A stretch of DNA of 64,000 bases from Microglena sp. YARC (Eukaryota > Chlorophyta > Chlorophyceae > Chlamydomonadales > Chlamydomonadaceae), in NCBI GenBank assembly GCA_022414725.1, contig CM039464.1:37412609-37476608 (forward strand), given 5' to 3'. The notes beneath the pieces are model-generated. The model had not been told where the DNA came from. It did no database searches and was given only the letters and a program-made list of their open reading frames with translations. The position numbers and the translations under genes are program-made. Within the stretch, counting starts at the first letter, position 1. Every line of letters begins with the position of its first letter. This document shows, piece by piece, positions 1-13,200 of the stretch.

Positions 1-371
1 GTTTTGAAGTCACTACATTGTCACTACATTGATTTTTTGAAGCGCCCACCTCTTGCTTAGTTCCCCCTTATTCACTCATATTGTGATTATATATATATGG
101 TCCATCTAGTGAGTTGCTAGCTATTGGCAGATGCATCTTTTATAGGGGACATGGGACCCCATGTTCAACACATGATTAAGCCACCTTCCAAGTCGTGGGC
201 ACTTCAATACTTTGTTGTGGAACTCCCTACAATTTCTGCGATGCCACTTTTCCATTGCTCATCTTGCCTAGGACTTGTTTGTTCGCATTGCTGTATTATC
301 TCACATTTACTATGGCTGTACTATCTCCCTTTTTTGTTTCACCACACCTTTTGTCTAACTATAACTTGCAG

Positions 372-709
372 GTAGCCTATTCAAGTATGTTTATATCTTC
401 CATGAATATCGATCGCAACATTCCATGCGGATGTATGGGGAGCCCTACTAAGTTGAGCACAAGGTTTGAAGGCAATGTTGCATTCACAGGCGGTGCCATC
501 ACCTCCCTTGGCTACAAGGCTTACACAGTTCTCATGAACGTTGCTATCTACAACATCACAGCTTTTGGGGCCACATCCGAGAGTTTTGCGTACATGGAAA
601 CTATTACCAATATTGGCTACAACGATTACATTGCTGCACATGAGAGCTCAAGAGGTGGATGCGGTTTTGGAGGTGGAGGTGGCATGTGTTTGTCATGCGG
701 TGAAGACAG
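372..709 (+). CDS. Exon 1 (in window) of the membrane-protein gene: first Pmp-like repeat
   Basis: The acceptor ttgcag ends at 371, and a donor acag|gtgcga follows at 709/710. The exon starts in phase 0 and ends in phase 2, which matches the next exon. It encodes CGCMGS, then FEGNVAFTGGAI, the FxxN plus GGAI pair typical of chlamydial-type Pmp repeats, and ends in a glycine run followed by MCLSCGED. No start codon fits, so earlier exons lie upstream of the window. Confidence 0.7.
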
Positions 710-1185
710 GTGCGACACATACGGTGTTGGATTTTACTTCGCCCAATTGTCTGCATAATTTGGGAATGCGCAATCCTTTCTTTTACATAAATAGTAAGGG
801 GTCTTAGTGTGTGTACACCAGGCTCATCCCACATGCATGGTTGCGACTCCCACCTATAAATAATGTATGATGGAAATAAAAATGCCAATGGACTTAACTC
901 ATCTTTAAGCTTTCAAAGTGACCAACCCACTTAGTAAAAAGTTAGAAATACTTGGAAAAGTTTAAAAGGGTATGGGCGTGTGTGTGTGTGCGGTCATGAT
1001 GGTGGTGTTGTGTGTGTGTGTGTGTGTGTGTGTGTTGGGATGGGGGGGGGGGGGGGGAGGGGCCAAAAAGGTTCTATAATTTGGGGGGGCAGTGGGGAGG
1101 TTGCTCATGTATGTACCGCACATTGAAATCCGGGGCACCAAGGGTCGTAAGCCCAGAATCCATCAAAAAAGTAAAAAAAATGGCC

Positions 1186-1225
<40 letters not shown>

Positions 1226-4200
1226 TCCGACGACTTTCACAAATTTCTTGAGGACTTAGTTTCTGATAATTATAAGCAGACCTATGAAACAAGCTCGACA
1301 AGATCTTTCTGAATCCGAATTGAATCTGAATTCTAGGTAACCGCCAAGCTTGTAGGTGTCACGCTAGCAGATAGTACTGAAGTCGAGCCGGTTTCGGAAA
1401 TATATTTGTAACTTCCTCACCAAACGGAATCTGACGAAGTTAAGCATACTCACGAAAATTGTATGACGAAAGCATTCCGAATCCGTGCTGCATGCATATT
1501 TACATTATACATATATGTGTCAATGCAGGGCACAGACTAGCTATGGGTCCAAGTGCATGGGCTCTATTTCAGCAACAAGGTTTGAGGGCAACAACGCTGA
1601 GTATGGTGGTGGCTTGTACGTGACAGCTGATGGAAATGCATGTGTTGACCCAGATCAGTGCTACACCATTCCAGTCACACGGATCATCAAAACCTTTCCA
1701 ACACCCTCTAATTATAATCTCACATTTATCCCGCCTACCACTTCTTTATTGATGCCCTATCAGTTTTCAAGCAATGCTAGTAGGGACGCCTTTTTCAAGC
1801 GCACTATCTTTATTCCAGTTTTCCCCGATAACCAAGTTACTTGGCAAGTCATTTACCGATACCAACTACGTACCGAGTCGGACTTTGGAACTTGGAATAC
1901 TAATTATATGAGCCTCAAGGATGATAATTTTATTTATCCTGGTCATATTTATGACAATAACTACACGGAGTGGAGGAATTACACTGAGGAGGTAGATGGC
2001 AGCGCGACCCTTTTCACCCAAAATAAGGTTGTTGGAGGTGGTGGAGGCGCCATCTATATGGAGCAAATGGGAACTGTCAACATAACGTGTGGTGCGGTGG
2101 AGGCCAGATTGAGAGCACAGAATGGCACCTTCTTGCCTTGCCACTCTTGGAGTGGGAATACAGCGAAACTGGGTTTTGGTGATATTGACGCCACATCCCC
2201 TACCATGATAAACATCTCTATCTCTCCGAAACCTTACCAACACCGTAGTGGCAATGGCTCTTACGAAGTTACTTCGGGAGATGATTTGCACTTCAATGTC
2301 TCATGGTTGGACTTTGGAGGTCAACAATACCTTCCAAGTGTACTCAGCGACTGTGATGACCTTGACATTCTCTGCCCAAGCTTACTCAGCAAGCTCTTTT
2401 GGGCAAGCTACATTAACATATATGACATTGCATGTAAGTGACATCATGATTTTCACACATGACATGTTATTTTGTATGTATGTATGCATGTGTATACCAA
2501 TATATTGCATGTGTGGCTAGTGGCCACACATACACACATTACTCACACCCCAATCATAATAGGATGCCCCTGGGGCAGGGTTACATTATGAGCTACACAT
2601 GTGTCCTCACCTCCACCCCTCTCACTAACACATTCATCATGTTTCCCCCATTTCAAGTGCTGACTCATGTGTACCCCCCACCCCCCACCCCCCACCCCAA
2701 CTCTTCCCAAACCTTGACCCACGCCCACTGTCAAATTAGCCTCACCGCTTTACCCGCACGTACTTCCCTGCTTCTCCTCTCCTATTAATCTGATCTCCAC
2801 TCGGGCACTTAAGCAGTTGGGTTTAACACATGCGATTATGATGTTTCTAGCTGAGTTCGAAACTTAGCATACGTTAGGAAAAGCGAAGACATTGGCAAAT
2901 GCAAACGAATGTCTACGCTGTTTCAGACTGAGCTTGAAACATCTGAACTTGCACAATAACAAAGTTACTTACCTGTAGCTTCCTCTTTGTGCATAGATAC
3001 CTAGTTGGGCATGCAAGCTGTTTCCTTAAAAGGCCTTAGTTCAGTTAACTCTGTCACGCACTCACTACGGCTCAGCGCAAAGATACCTTATCTTTGCTAG
3101 TGGGAGTAGGGTACTTCCAAGCGCGCATTTGCGGCATTCTGGCACTCTGCCTTTTTGAGCCCCACTGTGCATTTCCCGCAGTTTTTTGCAACCCCCTGTG
3201 GGCGCAGCAAGCAACTTTTGCGCGATTTGCACTACAAAGCGCAGTTTGTTTTTCAAGTGCGCTAAAGCGCTGGTCAATTTTGTCAATGGAAATACCCTTG
3301 GTGGAAGTGGTGTGGTGTGGAGGCGAGATCTTGAAGAGGTAATGCAAGCGGTGCAAGGAGCACGCAGTAAGAAAGAAGCTTGAAGATGGTCGTAGGTTTG
3401 CAGGGTCTAAGATCGTGCAGAGATACCATGAGCCATGCAAGTTTCTTAGCTTGCAGCAAGATGAATGTATCAATATAGCCTGCAGGATGGCTGGAGAATG
3501 GAAGTCAAATACCTCCAATCACGAATCAGGCGATAGCGATGCGATAGCAAATCTGGCGATGCGATAGCATACTGAGGTGACAAATATAAAGGATAGAATG
3601 AGCACTCAGGATATTTGGGCGCTCGGGATGAACGGGTGCTCATGATGAATGAATAAGTGCTCAGAATATATTGAATACTAAGGATAGAATGGGCGCTCAG
3701 GATGAATGAATCAGTGCCCTGAATGAATAAGCGCCCGGAATATGATGAGCAATCAAATCAAATTGGGCGATGAGAACGAAGCCGCACCGGAAACAATAGG
3801 ATAGGACTCAATATAGCGGTTGTCTGACATGTATGTCAAAACGTTGGCGTGGCGTACCACTTGGTATTGCCAGAAAAATCGTACAATACTGCATTTGTCA
3901 GGGGTCCCTACACACCAATGAACGAACGAACGAAAGAAAGCCTAACTTTTCACCTAGCCACCATGTATTTTTACATATATATAGATGTAGGTTACAGTCT
4001 ATGGGTGGGCCCAATAATGATAAGAAGGGCTTACAAATAAACAACATTGATGAACTCAACCTCAAACAATTGTTTGGGTGCTTTTGATGTGTTTCAGTCC
4101 CTTGAATGATTTAGAATTCCATGGCACTGAAATACTTGTACTCTGCGGGCTTTTACCATAATAATGGATAGGGCTTGTGATTTATGGCGGGGGGCCTATG

Positions 4201-7200
4201 ACCGCTTGACTGCTCATTGACCACATATAAACGACTTATATGGGCCATACCTTTGGATAATGTGGATATGTCTAAAATGCTTGTTAATGAAGCTCGTAGA
4301 TGGTTAAAATGAAAGTTTGTACAAATTAAATAAATTCAACACTTACATCCGTACCTGACGTCAATATGCATATGTTTTGATGCTTAGTTGTAGGCTCAAT
4401 GCAGCATACATAGGCTAAGAAGGGGGAGAATAAACCGGACAGGGTGCATTTGATTAAATATCAAAAGTTGGGCATCTCAATATGTTTTTTAAACATTTGC
4501 AAGTAAACTCTATCTCTTGGATAGAACCACCACCAATGTAATGCCCACCATACATAGTCACAATTCAACATCCCAAAAAAGTATAGCATAGCATGTTGCA
4601 AGTAAATATTTATCAAAAAGGGAAAGTCATTATTTAAGCATGCATAATTGTGCGTATCATTATGTTAATTGGCTGTCCATCAATCATTGAAGGAGTGTGT
4701 ATAGTAGTGCATATAATTAAAATGTCAACAATCACACTTGTCATGTGTCCTTCAGGCCGGGAAGTCCATGGGTACCCTTGATGACCTTCCCACCTTCAGC
4801 TTCATGGCACCACCAGGCCCATTCTCGGTGACTGTGACACCAGAAGCACCCGCTCTGGGGCGTGACTTCATCCCGGAAGTGTTCAATTTTTATGTGCTCC
4901 CCTGCAAATTGGGGGAGTATGACCCGGTGTGGGATGCAGGCCCTCGATGTGTGCCGTGCGATGTTGGCTACTACCGTGTTGATGAGGATCTGACAGAATG
5001 CAAGGTGGGTTGAAAATTGTATTATTGTCGCCTTGGAAGGGGTACAACCAAATGGTGACCATTGCAATCACACTTATGAGTTGTGGAGTTGAGGCAGAGA
5101 AAAATGTCGAATTGTACATATAGGAACACAATGATATCTACACCTCTGATCATGCTCAGCCTTGAGCTTATCTAAAATGATTGTTGACTCCCTTACAGTG
5201 CATTTTTATTGGACTAGACTTGACCACTCCTCTTGAGTTAGGCGCCTATAGTTCACGTGTTGTACAAGAATTTACTAAAAAGTAAATAGAAGGTTCCAAG
5301 TCGATTTTATGGCATTCAAGTCAAGTCGCTTTTGGGGCTTGACTTGATGCAAAATTGGCATCCATACTATTGTTTGACAGATTATTGGATTCGTTGACCC
5401 ATCTTGATGCCATTACAACGGCATTTATCTGCATGATAGGTTTGTACAGTCTTTATTCAAGGAACCTCCAAATAACCCCTTGAGGGGAAGAAAGATGGGA
5501 TGTAATATAAGGAAATAACAAACCGTTAGAAGGGGCCAAGCCAACATGCTAAGCCGCAATGGCATGTCGTAGGGGTATGATATAAGAAATACAAGAGACT
5601 TGACTTGAGTTAGATGTTGTAAACCATAAGTCAAGTAGCGTGAATGCTAAGTCGAGTCCGTTTAAGTCAAGTGGTCCAATAGAAATGCATGGTCGGTAAA
5701 TGGGTGATTCCAACATGAACATGCACCACATGAATTATGTATTACACCGGCACGTCGTGACTTATGTATTACACCAACACTTCCTCATTTATAATTCAAG
5801 ACAATACCTTTCCCTTGCAGGTATGCCCAGATGATGCCACATGTGTAAAAGACACATCCTTGCAACCAAATGCCGACAACCCCATCATCGTTCCCGATGA
5901 TAAGTTCTTCCACAGCAATCCTTTCAGCACTCAGCTCTATGAATGTGATGATCAAGCGGTTTTCAGCCCTTGTTCATACCCAGGCCGGCACAATCGCATT
6001 GTTGAATACCAAGTCACACTTTTGAGAGACCCAAGCAAGTAGGTAGAAGAGGTGATACCAAGGAACTGTATTTCGTTTTATAATGGTTTGCATATGTCTT
6101 TGGCCTATGTAAACTGCTTACATATACAAAGGGCACTTAGAGTCATGTCCCAAATGAAATGATCAGATTTATGAATTTAATTAATTTTAATATATTTTCA
6201 TTGAATTATTTTGAATTTAATTTGTTATATTTTAAAAAACATTTTTTTAAGTGAATTGAATACATTGATTCATTTAAATTGAAATTATATTCATTTACTT
6301 GGATTTAATCAATGGATGTATAATCAATAGCAATGTTGACATTTGTAAGCAGTATTGAATGTGTAACGAAAAGCATATATATATGATGGCTTCATTTGTA
6401 TGAATTTGATCGGGATTTGATGGAAAACCTTACATACAAATAAGAGGTTATATTCATTTTAGCGAATGTTTATAAGTTATTGCATGTTCGGGTTGGGCGA
6501 AATTTACCGGCCGGGTCTGGGCAAGGCAGAACGTCTGGTTTCGGAAGGTTGTGGCCACCAAGCTTCCACACAGAAGTAGGTTAGGTGCTTGTGGCCTGTC
6601 CGCCTAGGGGCATCCGATCTTGATCAGCGCTCCAGCACCAAGGTCTGCAGAAGCGCCAATCAATTTAGCAGACACATTAAAGGTATTGCACTTGCGGAAA
6701 GAAGTGTTATTTGCATTTCATGTGAAAATATTAGTTGATGCCCGCGGGAGTACCTTCCTCTGCTTAGATTGATGTCCTTGGCGGACCCACAGGGCCCCCA
6801 CCCGACCCACTAAAGTGTGGATAAGATTTGTGCTAATTACTACCCAGATGTCAAGGGGAAGTTTTCATGGACTTTGATGCTTGGATTGATTCTTGAGAAC
6901 ATTAACATTCAAAATCTACTTATACACACATGTTTGGATGATTCAAATTTGAAGTGTTATCTTAAGGCACCTTTAAATCAAATTGTCAACTAATAATTGT
7001 AGTTGTTCGGCCTAAACTGGGCCCATTTTCGTGAATTGCGATGAATTGCGATGAATTGAGGTGTTTTATTACTAATTGACGCTTTACGTTTGACATTTTT
7101 TTGAATAGGAATATAAATTGACGGCACACATTTGACGGTTTCTATTTTAATAAAATCCATGTATGCAACAGAACGTATCATGTTACGTTCAATTGTTTTC

Positions 7201-10200
7201 ACTAACTCGTAAAATCATATGTTGCTCAGTTAATGTCATAAACATAAGCATAATATATGTTTATGTATTACTCAGCGACCTAGAAGGGCCAAGGGCAAGT
7301 TATCCTCATTGCTAGCATCCAGATCAAGCCCACTCTCTTCACATGGGTCATACATTGAACACGGGAAAGTTGAGTTTGAGGCTCTTCACATTGGGCTCAA
7401 TGCTTCCCAAATGGAACCTTTCATTGGAAGGTCCACGCAATCAGTAGGAGTTGAGAGTTGTGTGACTTTCAACTGCCAAAAGCTTGTGAAAGAGCTCGTT
7501 GGTCACACACTTCTTCTTGTGGGGTCTAGTTTTGAGCTCGGACCTGTCTATGAGGTAACCCAGCGTTTGCATGAAATGCACTGCCCTCTTAGTGAAACAC
7601 TTGTTGCTCATCTTCGCGGAAGTAGTCGATGGGTTGCGGACGACAGCATCTCGAGGTTCGGCAGCAACTTGATTCACCTATTTGTCGGTTACGGCTATCT
7701 GCCCTTGCTCTAGCCGGTCGAACCCCCCCCACAAGGTCCTTTGCTTATGAGTGGGAGCTATTAGAGGGCGTAAACGTCCCTATGGGGATCTGTATGAAAT
7801 GAGAAAGGCGGCATTGTCGAGCACTGCTGCGATTTGTCTACTCGAGAGGAGTCTACGTTCGTTGCCGTTAGTAAGCCCTATGTGGAGTCAAAGCCCTACC
7901 CAAGTAATATCGCACGTGATTTGATGTTGACGGCTTTTTTGTTTCGTAATATACCGTATGCAACGATTTGACGGGTGTTCCTGCCAAATTCAACCGTTAT
8001 ATTTTGAGAACAGTCCATGTGTTTTATTGGTACTTGTTGTTTACTACTAGTATTGCTGGCTCATCATTTGAATTGATATATACATATTACATATCGTGTG
8101 TATGCGTGCTTGTTTTTGTGTGTGTGTACATAAGCAAAGTCTCATAACTATGTGTTTTCACTTTTACAGGTACAATGAGACTACATACTACATGATTCTA
8201 TGTGCCCCCGGGTATTCAGGAATATTGTGTAGCGTTTGTGCCGAGGGATACGGACTCTCCACTGGCGGTTGTGAGAAATGTATTGAATCAGATTGGAGAA
8301 TTGCCCTTTACTCTCTTTTCTGCATTATGTCAACCGTCCCCCTCTTCTTGTTGTTGCACGTAAGTAGTGTGTCGTTATCAAGTCATCTCCTTTCACAATG
8401 TATTTTGGGTTTATGGTTTGTCCTTGCAAACAAGCAAGTTTGTCGCCATGCTGCAGCTGCCTCCCTTCCTTCATCTGCATGTGCTCCCTTTGTTGTGGCA
8501 TTGTGTGTGAAACAAACACTTTAAATGATTGAAGTGTGTGCTCGAAAGAGGAACAATTTGGGGAACATTCATAGGATGTGTTGTCATCTACACTTGTTGC
8601 CAAACATGTTGAAATATACATTATTTAATTGGTTACTCCCACGATCTACAAGGATCACCTACAACTGCAACTCCTAATGTACGGTAGAGTGAGTTTGCTA
8701 TCCCTCCACATTATACCATAAATGACACCTTGTGTACCTATAATTGTACACATATGTACTTATGCACCTCGTTTTTTGTTGTATGTGTTATGCAGGCAAC
8801 TCAAAAAGTGTCAAACGTCATAGTCAAAGGTATTCAAGAGAAACAAACCCCATCCTTGGAAAGGGCACAACAAATTGGTGTATGGAAAAAAGATGCACAA
8901 GAGACCCGTGAGGAAGGAGAGACTAAGCATGCATCAGCTGGTGAGGATCTCGACAACGCCGAAAATAAAACTCTAGGGAAGCTTAAGGCAGGACCACGTG
9001 TGGCACATAATTCCTCAACCCTGTAAAGGAGACAAAGAATTGGGTCACGGGAAAAAGACGCACAAGAGGCTGGCTTCATCACCTTGGCAGCCACCTTGAA
9101 GGTCCTCCTCTCATACCTCCAGACACTACTCATGATGCAGTGGATAAACAAAAACAATCCCATTTTACCAGCGTCATTTTCAAAAGTGATTGAGACTGTA
9201 CGATCTGTGTTGTCATCATCATCGTCTTTTTTTTCCCAAGAGTGTGCCGTAAGTGGCAGCTATGTTGTGGATAGGAGAGTTATGATGTCTATTTTAGCTA
9301 CAACCTTTCCTCTTATGGTGTACATAGTGATCGGCATGTACTACCTCCTCCACCCAATGTTCCACCGATTATCAGCTTGGTTGAAAACGAGTTCCTCAAG
9401 CATCAACACTGATCGTAAGCCTGCCCTCTTTATGTGGAGGGACTATGTGACCAAGATGATCACGTCTGCCATTGTTGTGCTCTTCTACTACTATCCCACC
9501 TGGGTTCAAGTCTTTCTTGAAATGTTCCTTTGCTACACCATTAATTTCGAGGACAATGAAGAGGAGAATGAACTTGCAAGGGTGGCAGGTCTTCACTATG
9601 GCCAAAGGTGGTCATACAACTTCAATCTCCAATGCTACAAGGGGCAACACGCAGTGTTAGTGTACACCCTGGGCATTGGTGGCATCATCTTAATAGGAGC
9701 AGCTCCTATATTTATGGCATGGTATTTGTTCGCCAATGCCTATCAGCTGGATAGCCCTCTCTTCCGTATGGAATACGGATTTTTGTACGAGGAGTACCAC
9801 CACAGGTACGTTTTGTCAAACAAATAGAGGAAAGGGAAATGTTACTGCAAGGAATGTCAAGATCCAAATTGTTGAATATTTGATAATAACATATACGAAT
9901 GAAATATATTGTGTTGACATATTATATGTATAGTGCTTCTCAATGTTTTTCCTCAACACAATTAATTGTTTTTGTACGAGTGAAATGTTCCATCGTTTTC
10001 TCAAGTATGGGTTATGTTTTCAAGCTCACTTACCCTTTGCTTGGGAATCGTTCATGAACGATTATTAATGTTTCAAGTCGACCTAAGTGTTGGCTACATC
10101 ATTGATTGTGTACTAAGATTATTGTTTTTTTGCATCATGAATTGTGCATCCCACACCAAGAAATAATGTCTATATTGGATATGGAACCCTTGGCACTTAC

Positions 10201-13200
10201 TTGTTGTTACGCCACTAACAAGCCTATCACCAACATAATATCTTTCCTTTCCTTCTCAACTGGAGAGACCAAGGTCGCCAACACTCCGTGCCATGGGATA
10301 CCACTTGCCACCACTCATCATACCATCATTCTCTGGCCACCCAGTATGTGTGCAACGATGGCTTTTTATTAGCTGTCCACCAAAGCGTGTGTCATGTAGA
10401 TTTGCCCTACCACTCAACAACGTGCTCACAAGCTAGGATTGCCTTTGGGTGCACCCCTAACTCTATACATATTCGCCTCCGCTACCAGAAGCTGTTTACA
10501 GATATTTATAGGCATGTCCATGAGGATACCAACTTAACCGTATGGAATGTGGAATTCTGCGATTCCACATTCAGAACCTTTATGAATGGAAATGGCACTA
10601 AGTATTTTTGGAGCAACCTAGCCGACTATCTTTCTACTTGTAGAAGAGCAAGACAGGAAGCCCTGGACTGCTTAGTGGCACCGTAATTTATCATCCCTTT
10701 GTTTCTTCTTCTTGTGACTTCTCATTTGTTAGCTTCTTACCTCCGCCACTGTAAGTGGTTGAGATCTGGGTCCGGCTCTAAGGGGTTTAATACCTACGCC
10801 ACCAAAACGGTGGTTGGGAGTTTGGTTTGTTTGTCCTCGACACACCCCTGATGTAATGGGGTTTTTTGCTTTGTGGGTGCTTTTTCTTTTTGTTTAAAGC
10901 ACAGAGTCTCATACACCCTCGCGGTGTCAAGTAGACTTTAACATGTAATGTAATGTAATGTAATACGCAAGGTGTTCCGTGGAGGCCTTCTGCTTGACTT
11001 CCTTGATGGTGTTGCATTAGATTGTGCTGTCCAAAATTGCCAAGAGATTCATTCGCCTTACCACACAGGGACTGGCCCAGGACGAACAACTACCAGGATG
11101 AAGATGCTTGCACCCCTTTAACCGCAATTTGACTGCATTGACCCCCCCCCCCCCCCCCCCCCCCCTCCCCTATAAGAATCAGTTGGGTGAGGCGCACATC
11201 AACGTTGTTGTGTGTGTTTTGTCACGCGCCGCATGTTCTCATTTACGCAAGTGTTTGAGCGTTGGATTGAGAAGTGCACGCGAAGGAATGTACTCATGTA
11301 GGCAGTAACTTGGATACAGGGCCGGCGGCTCACCCACTTATAGCATGTTCTCACAACTTGGTTAACATTTGGGAGCAAGTGTTTCACTGCCATCCCCAGC
11401 CACCCTATGTAACTCTGGCTGCCTAAGCACTACAAAAGCACGGTTGAAACTCCATGTGTGTGGTTGGTTGCCACACGTCACATTGATTTGAGGGATATCC
11501 TACATGCATGTTTGCATGTGCTATGCATGGGAGGCATTCATCATGTTGAGGAAACTGATATTTGCAGCATCACTGATGTTCCTATCAAACCCGTACCATC
11601 CAGTTGGTGCTCAGATTTTGACTGCTTTGGCCATTGCAAGTTTGGGCTTTGCAGCCCATGTCATAACCCGCCCCTACGTGAGCATCTACGTCCATAACAT
11701 GGAGGTTTTGTCCCAAGTGTCCATCTTAATATCCCTACTCATCAGGTATGATGTCACTAGTTGAAGCACAAACATGTATGCATGAACAATTATTAGCAAA
11801 TTTACGCTAGGTAAGGTCAAAATTAGGGTGGCCGGGGGGGTGGTAATAGTAAACAAAGTGTTCAATACCTATCCATAATTTACTCACTATACAACCTTAT
11901 TTCATGTACTCTACACACTATCCACTCTAACACACCCCACAACCAAGGTGTCAATACCATGTCAAGCTTGACATACTTAACAACCCTATTGCATAAAGTC
12001 ATTACTATGTCCATTATAACACTCCAAACAACTTTATTGCATGTATTTTAATACCTTGTGCACTCTCACACACCCAACAACCTTATTACAAGTAGTCAGT
12101 ACAATGTCCACTCTGACAAACCTAACAAACTCTTTGTAAATAGTAAGTACAATGCCAAGTCTGACACACCAACCAACCTTATTACATGTAGCCAGCACTA
12201 TGTCCAATGTAACACACCCAACAACCATACTGCAAGTAGTGAGTAACGTATCTACTTTGTCCAATGTAACACACCCAGCAATATATTTGCATGTAGACAG
12301 TAACATGTCCACCATGACACCCAACAATCTCTTTGCAAGTAGTCCGTACATTGTCCAATGTGACACAACCAATAGCCTCTTTGCATGTTGTAAGTACTAT
12401 GTCCACTCTGACACACCAACTACCTCATTGCAAGTAGTCAGTACCATGTCTACATTGACACACCCAACAACATCTTTGCATGCAGTGGATACCTTGTCAC
12501 TGCTGACTATGTGCCTTCTGGGTATGACATCCTAAAGGTTCTTCTGACCACCATCACTATAACCACAATTGCCATAATACTGATTGGCATGGTCAATTTG
12601 TGGTGTGATGGGATGCTCCTAATGGTGAGTGATGTAGCTTGAGGTTACTCTTTTCTAAGGCTCATGAAGATGTCGAGCACTTAGGAGGACTGAACTTGCC
12701 TCTTAGTTGTGGTGAATGTTTCACATGCTATGCCTAGAAAAGAGTATATGGGCATTCTCTAGCTGCATGTAGTATTCTTCTTGGGAAGGTGTGACACAAG
12801 TGATCTTCACGGGGCAACCTCCCCCTAGGTACACAAAATCCGTTTCTCCATGAAAAGCAAATAAGAAGTATTTAATAAGTGTTCATATGTACATAGTGTT
12901 GGTAGAAGGGGCACAATACCATAAGCAAAGTAGGAACCATTGTCAAGAGTGCGTGCACGGCTATGCTGTTGTTGCGTGTAGCAAACCAATCCTATCATCA
13001 TGCAATGACTAAACATGTATTACTTGGTTGGAGGAGTATTACAACACTAATCATATTGAGTGTATTTGAGACTAGAAATATCCAATCCAATATTGTTATT
13101 ATCACACGGCTGTGAATGGCTTATACTACGTAGGTTGGCCTTAATCCAGAGGAAGCTATGGACCTTCAATGGAAGCACATCCTCAAGATCATGCTTCCCG

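Noticed and set aside
195..371. Extension of exon 1 upstream to an earlier start
   Set aside because: The sequence before 372 is pyrimidine-rich and ends in ttgcag, an acceptor; the translated extension is hydrophobic without sense.
3072..3518. 148-residue minus-strand frame in intron 2
   Set aside because: No domain, overlapping open frames on the other strand, and position inside an intron of a well-supported gene.
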